Assembly (NCBI GenBank): GCA_002083565.1
Contig: MSXM01000021.1
Span: forward strand, 11,485-17,945
From: Nitrospira sp. ST-bin4
GTDB taxonomy: Bacteria > Nitrospirota > Nitrospiria > Nitrospirales > Nitrospiraceae
Length of the DNA: 6,461 nt
Direction of reading: 5' to 3'
The position numbers were made by a program, and so were the translations under genes. Shown one piece after another: positions 6,351 through 6,461 of the stretch (position 1 is the stretch's first letter; the number at the start of each line of letters is the position of its first letter). Below the pieces are notes generated by a model. It saw only the letters and a list, made by a program, of their open reading frames with translations, was not told where the DNA came from and searched no databases.

Positions 6351-6372
6351 GTATATACGGGATGATATACGG
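6351..6372. promoter_or_regulatory. Candidate vapBC operator: overlapping direct and inverted repeats
   Basis: ATATACGG occurs twice in direct orientation, at 6353-6360 and 6365-6372, with a 12-base period. GTATAT (6351-6356) and ATATAC (6365-6370) also form a perfect 6-bp inverted repeat with an 8-base spacer. The repeats cover the -10 box and the predicted transcription start of vapBC. AbrB-type VapB proteins usually bind such dyads in their own promoters, with VapC as co-repressor. The repeats are seen; binding is inferred. Confidence 0.65.
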
Positions 6373-6390
6373 ACGGCCATTCTCTGTCAA
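6362..6390 (-). promoter_or_regulatory. Sigma70-type promoter of vapBC
   Basis: On the minus strand, a full-consensus -35 box TTGACA (6385-6390) is followed after exactly 17 bases by TATCAT (6362-6367), four of six matches to the -10 consensus. Transcription should start near 6355. That leaves a leader of about 22 bases holding the Shine-Dalgarno. The candidate operator overlaps the -10 box, as expected for an autoregulated toxin-antitoxin operon. Confidence 0.75.
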
Positions 6391-6461
6391 TGGAGATTGG
6401 GAGAGGATCTGGGCAACCAGGGGTCAGAAATAATGGGGCCAGCAACTGTCTTAAAAATCAA
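6391..6461. other. Unassigned right edge, possible repeat or mobile-element border
   Basis: No gene is supported in these 71 bases. AGGGGTCAGAAATAATGGGG (6419-6438) is G-rich and followed by an AT-rich stretch to the end of the window. Its first seven bases, AGGGGTC (6419-6425), recur inverted as GACCCCT at 5669-5675, just past the vapC end. From memory, GGGGTCAG-type sequences are frequent near IS200-like (Y1) transposase genes, but no transposase is visible and the match is short. The window cuts the region off. Confidence 0.2.

Noticed and set aside
6333..6380. Upstream ATG at 6380 for vapB
   Set aside because: It sits inside the promoter, upstream of the predicted transcription start, and adds residues atypical for VapB. 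GTG at 6332 has a strong Shine-Dalgarno.
1..6461. tRNA, rRNA, CRISPR array, riboswitch or prophage signals
   Set aside because: I looked on both strands and saw no cloverleaf, no regularly spaced repeat array, no conserved riboswitch core and no phage or integrase gene.

Overview
The window looks like the chromosome of a GC-rich, Gram-negative-type bacterium. The style of the proteins and the gene order make me think of Nitrospira or a relative, but this is a guess: no rRNA or lineage-specific gene is present. About 90% of the window is one left-to-right block of conserved housekeeping genes. A short toxin-antitoxin operon follows on the opposite strand.

Layout: bases 1-144 are a non-coding leader with three small dyads and a T-run, probably the tail of an upstream transcription unit. 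Then come coaX (type III pantothenate kinase, 145-936), grpE (1031-1642), dnaK (1678-3612), dnaJ (3696-4814) and rsmE (16S rRNA m3U1498 methyltransferase, 4856-5596), all on the + strand with gaps of 35-94 bp. grpE, dnaK and dnaJ encode the complete Hsp70 machine: the ATP-driven chaperone, its nucleotide exchange factor and its J-domain co-chaperone. The dnaJ-rsmE neighbourhood is common in bacteria. No hrcA gene and no CIRCE operator is visible, so heat control, if present, must work another way. A 14-bp perfect hairpin without a U-tract lies between dnaK and dnaJ.

The right end (5692-6332, minus strand) holds a vapBC type II toxin-antitoxin module converging on rsmE. It has a four-base ATGA overlap, a good Shine-Dalgarno before a GTG start, a near-consensus sigma70-type promoter and a candidate operator over the promoter. 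The toxin resembles the VapC/MvpT group that cleaves initiator tRNA. The last 80 bases hold that promoter and an unassigned stretch that may border a repeat or mobile element.

I see no new multi-gene system. The most useful second looks are the dnaK-dnaJ hairpin, the vapBC operator, and the possible repeat elements at both edges of the window.
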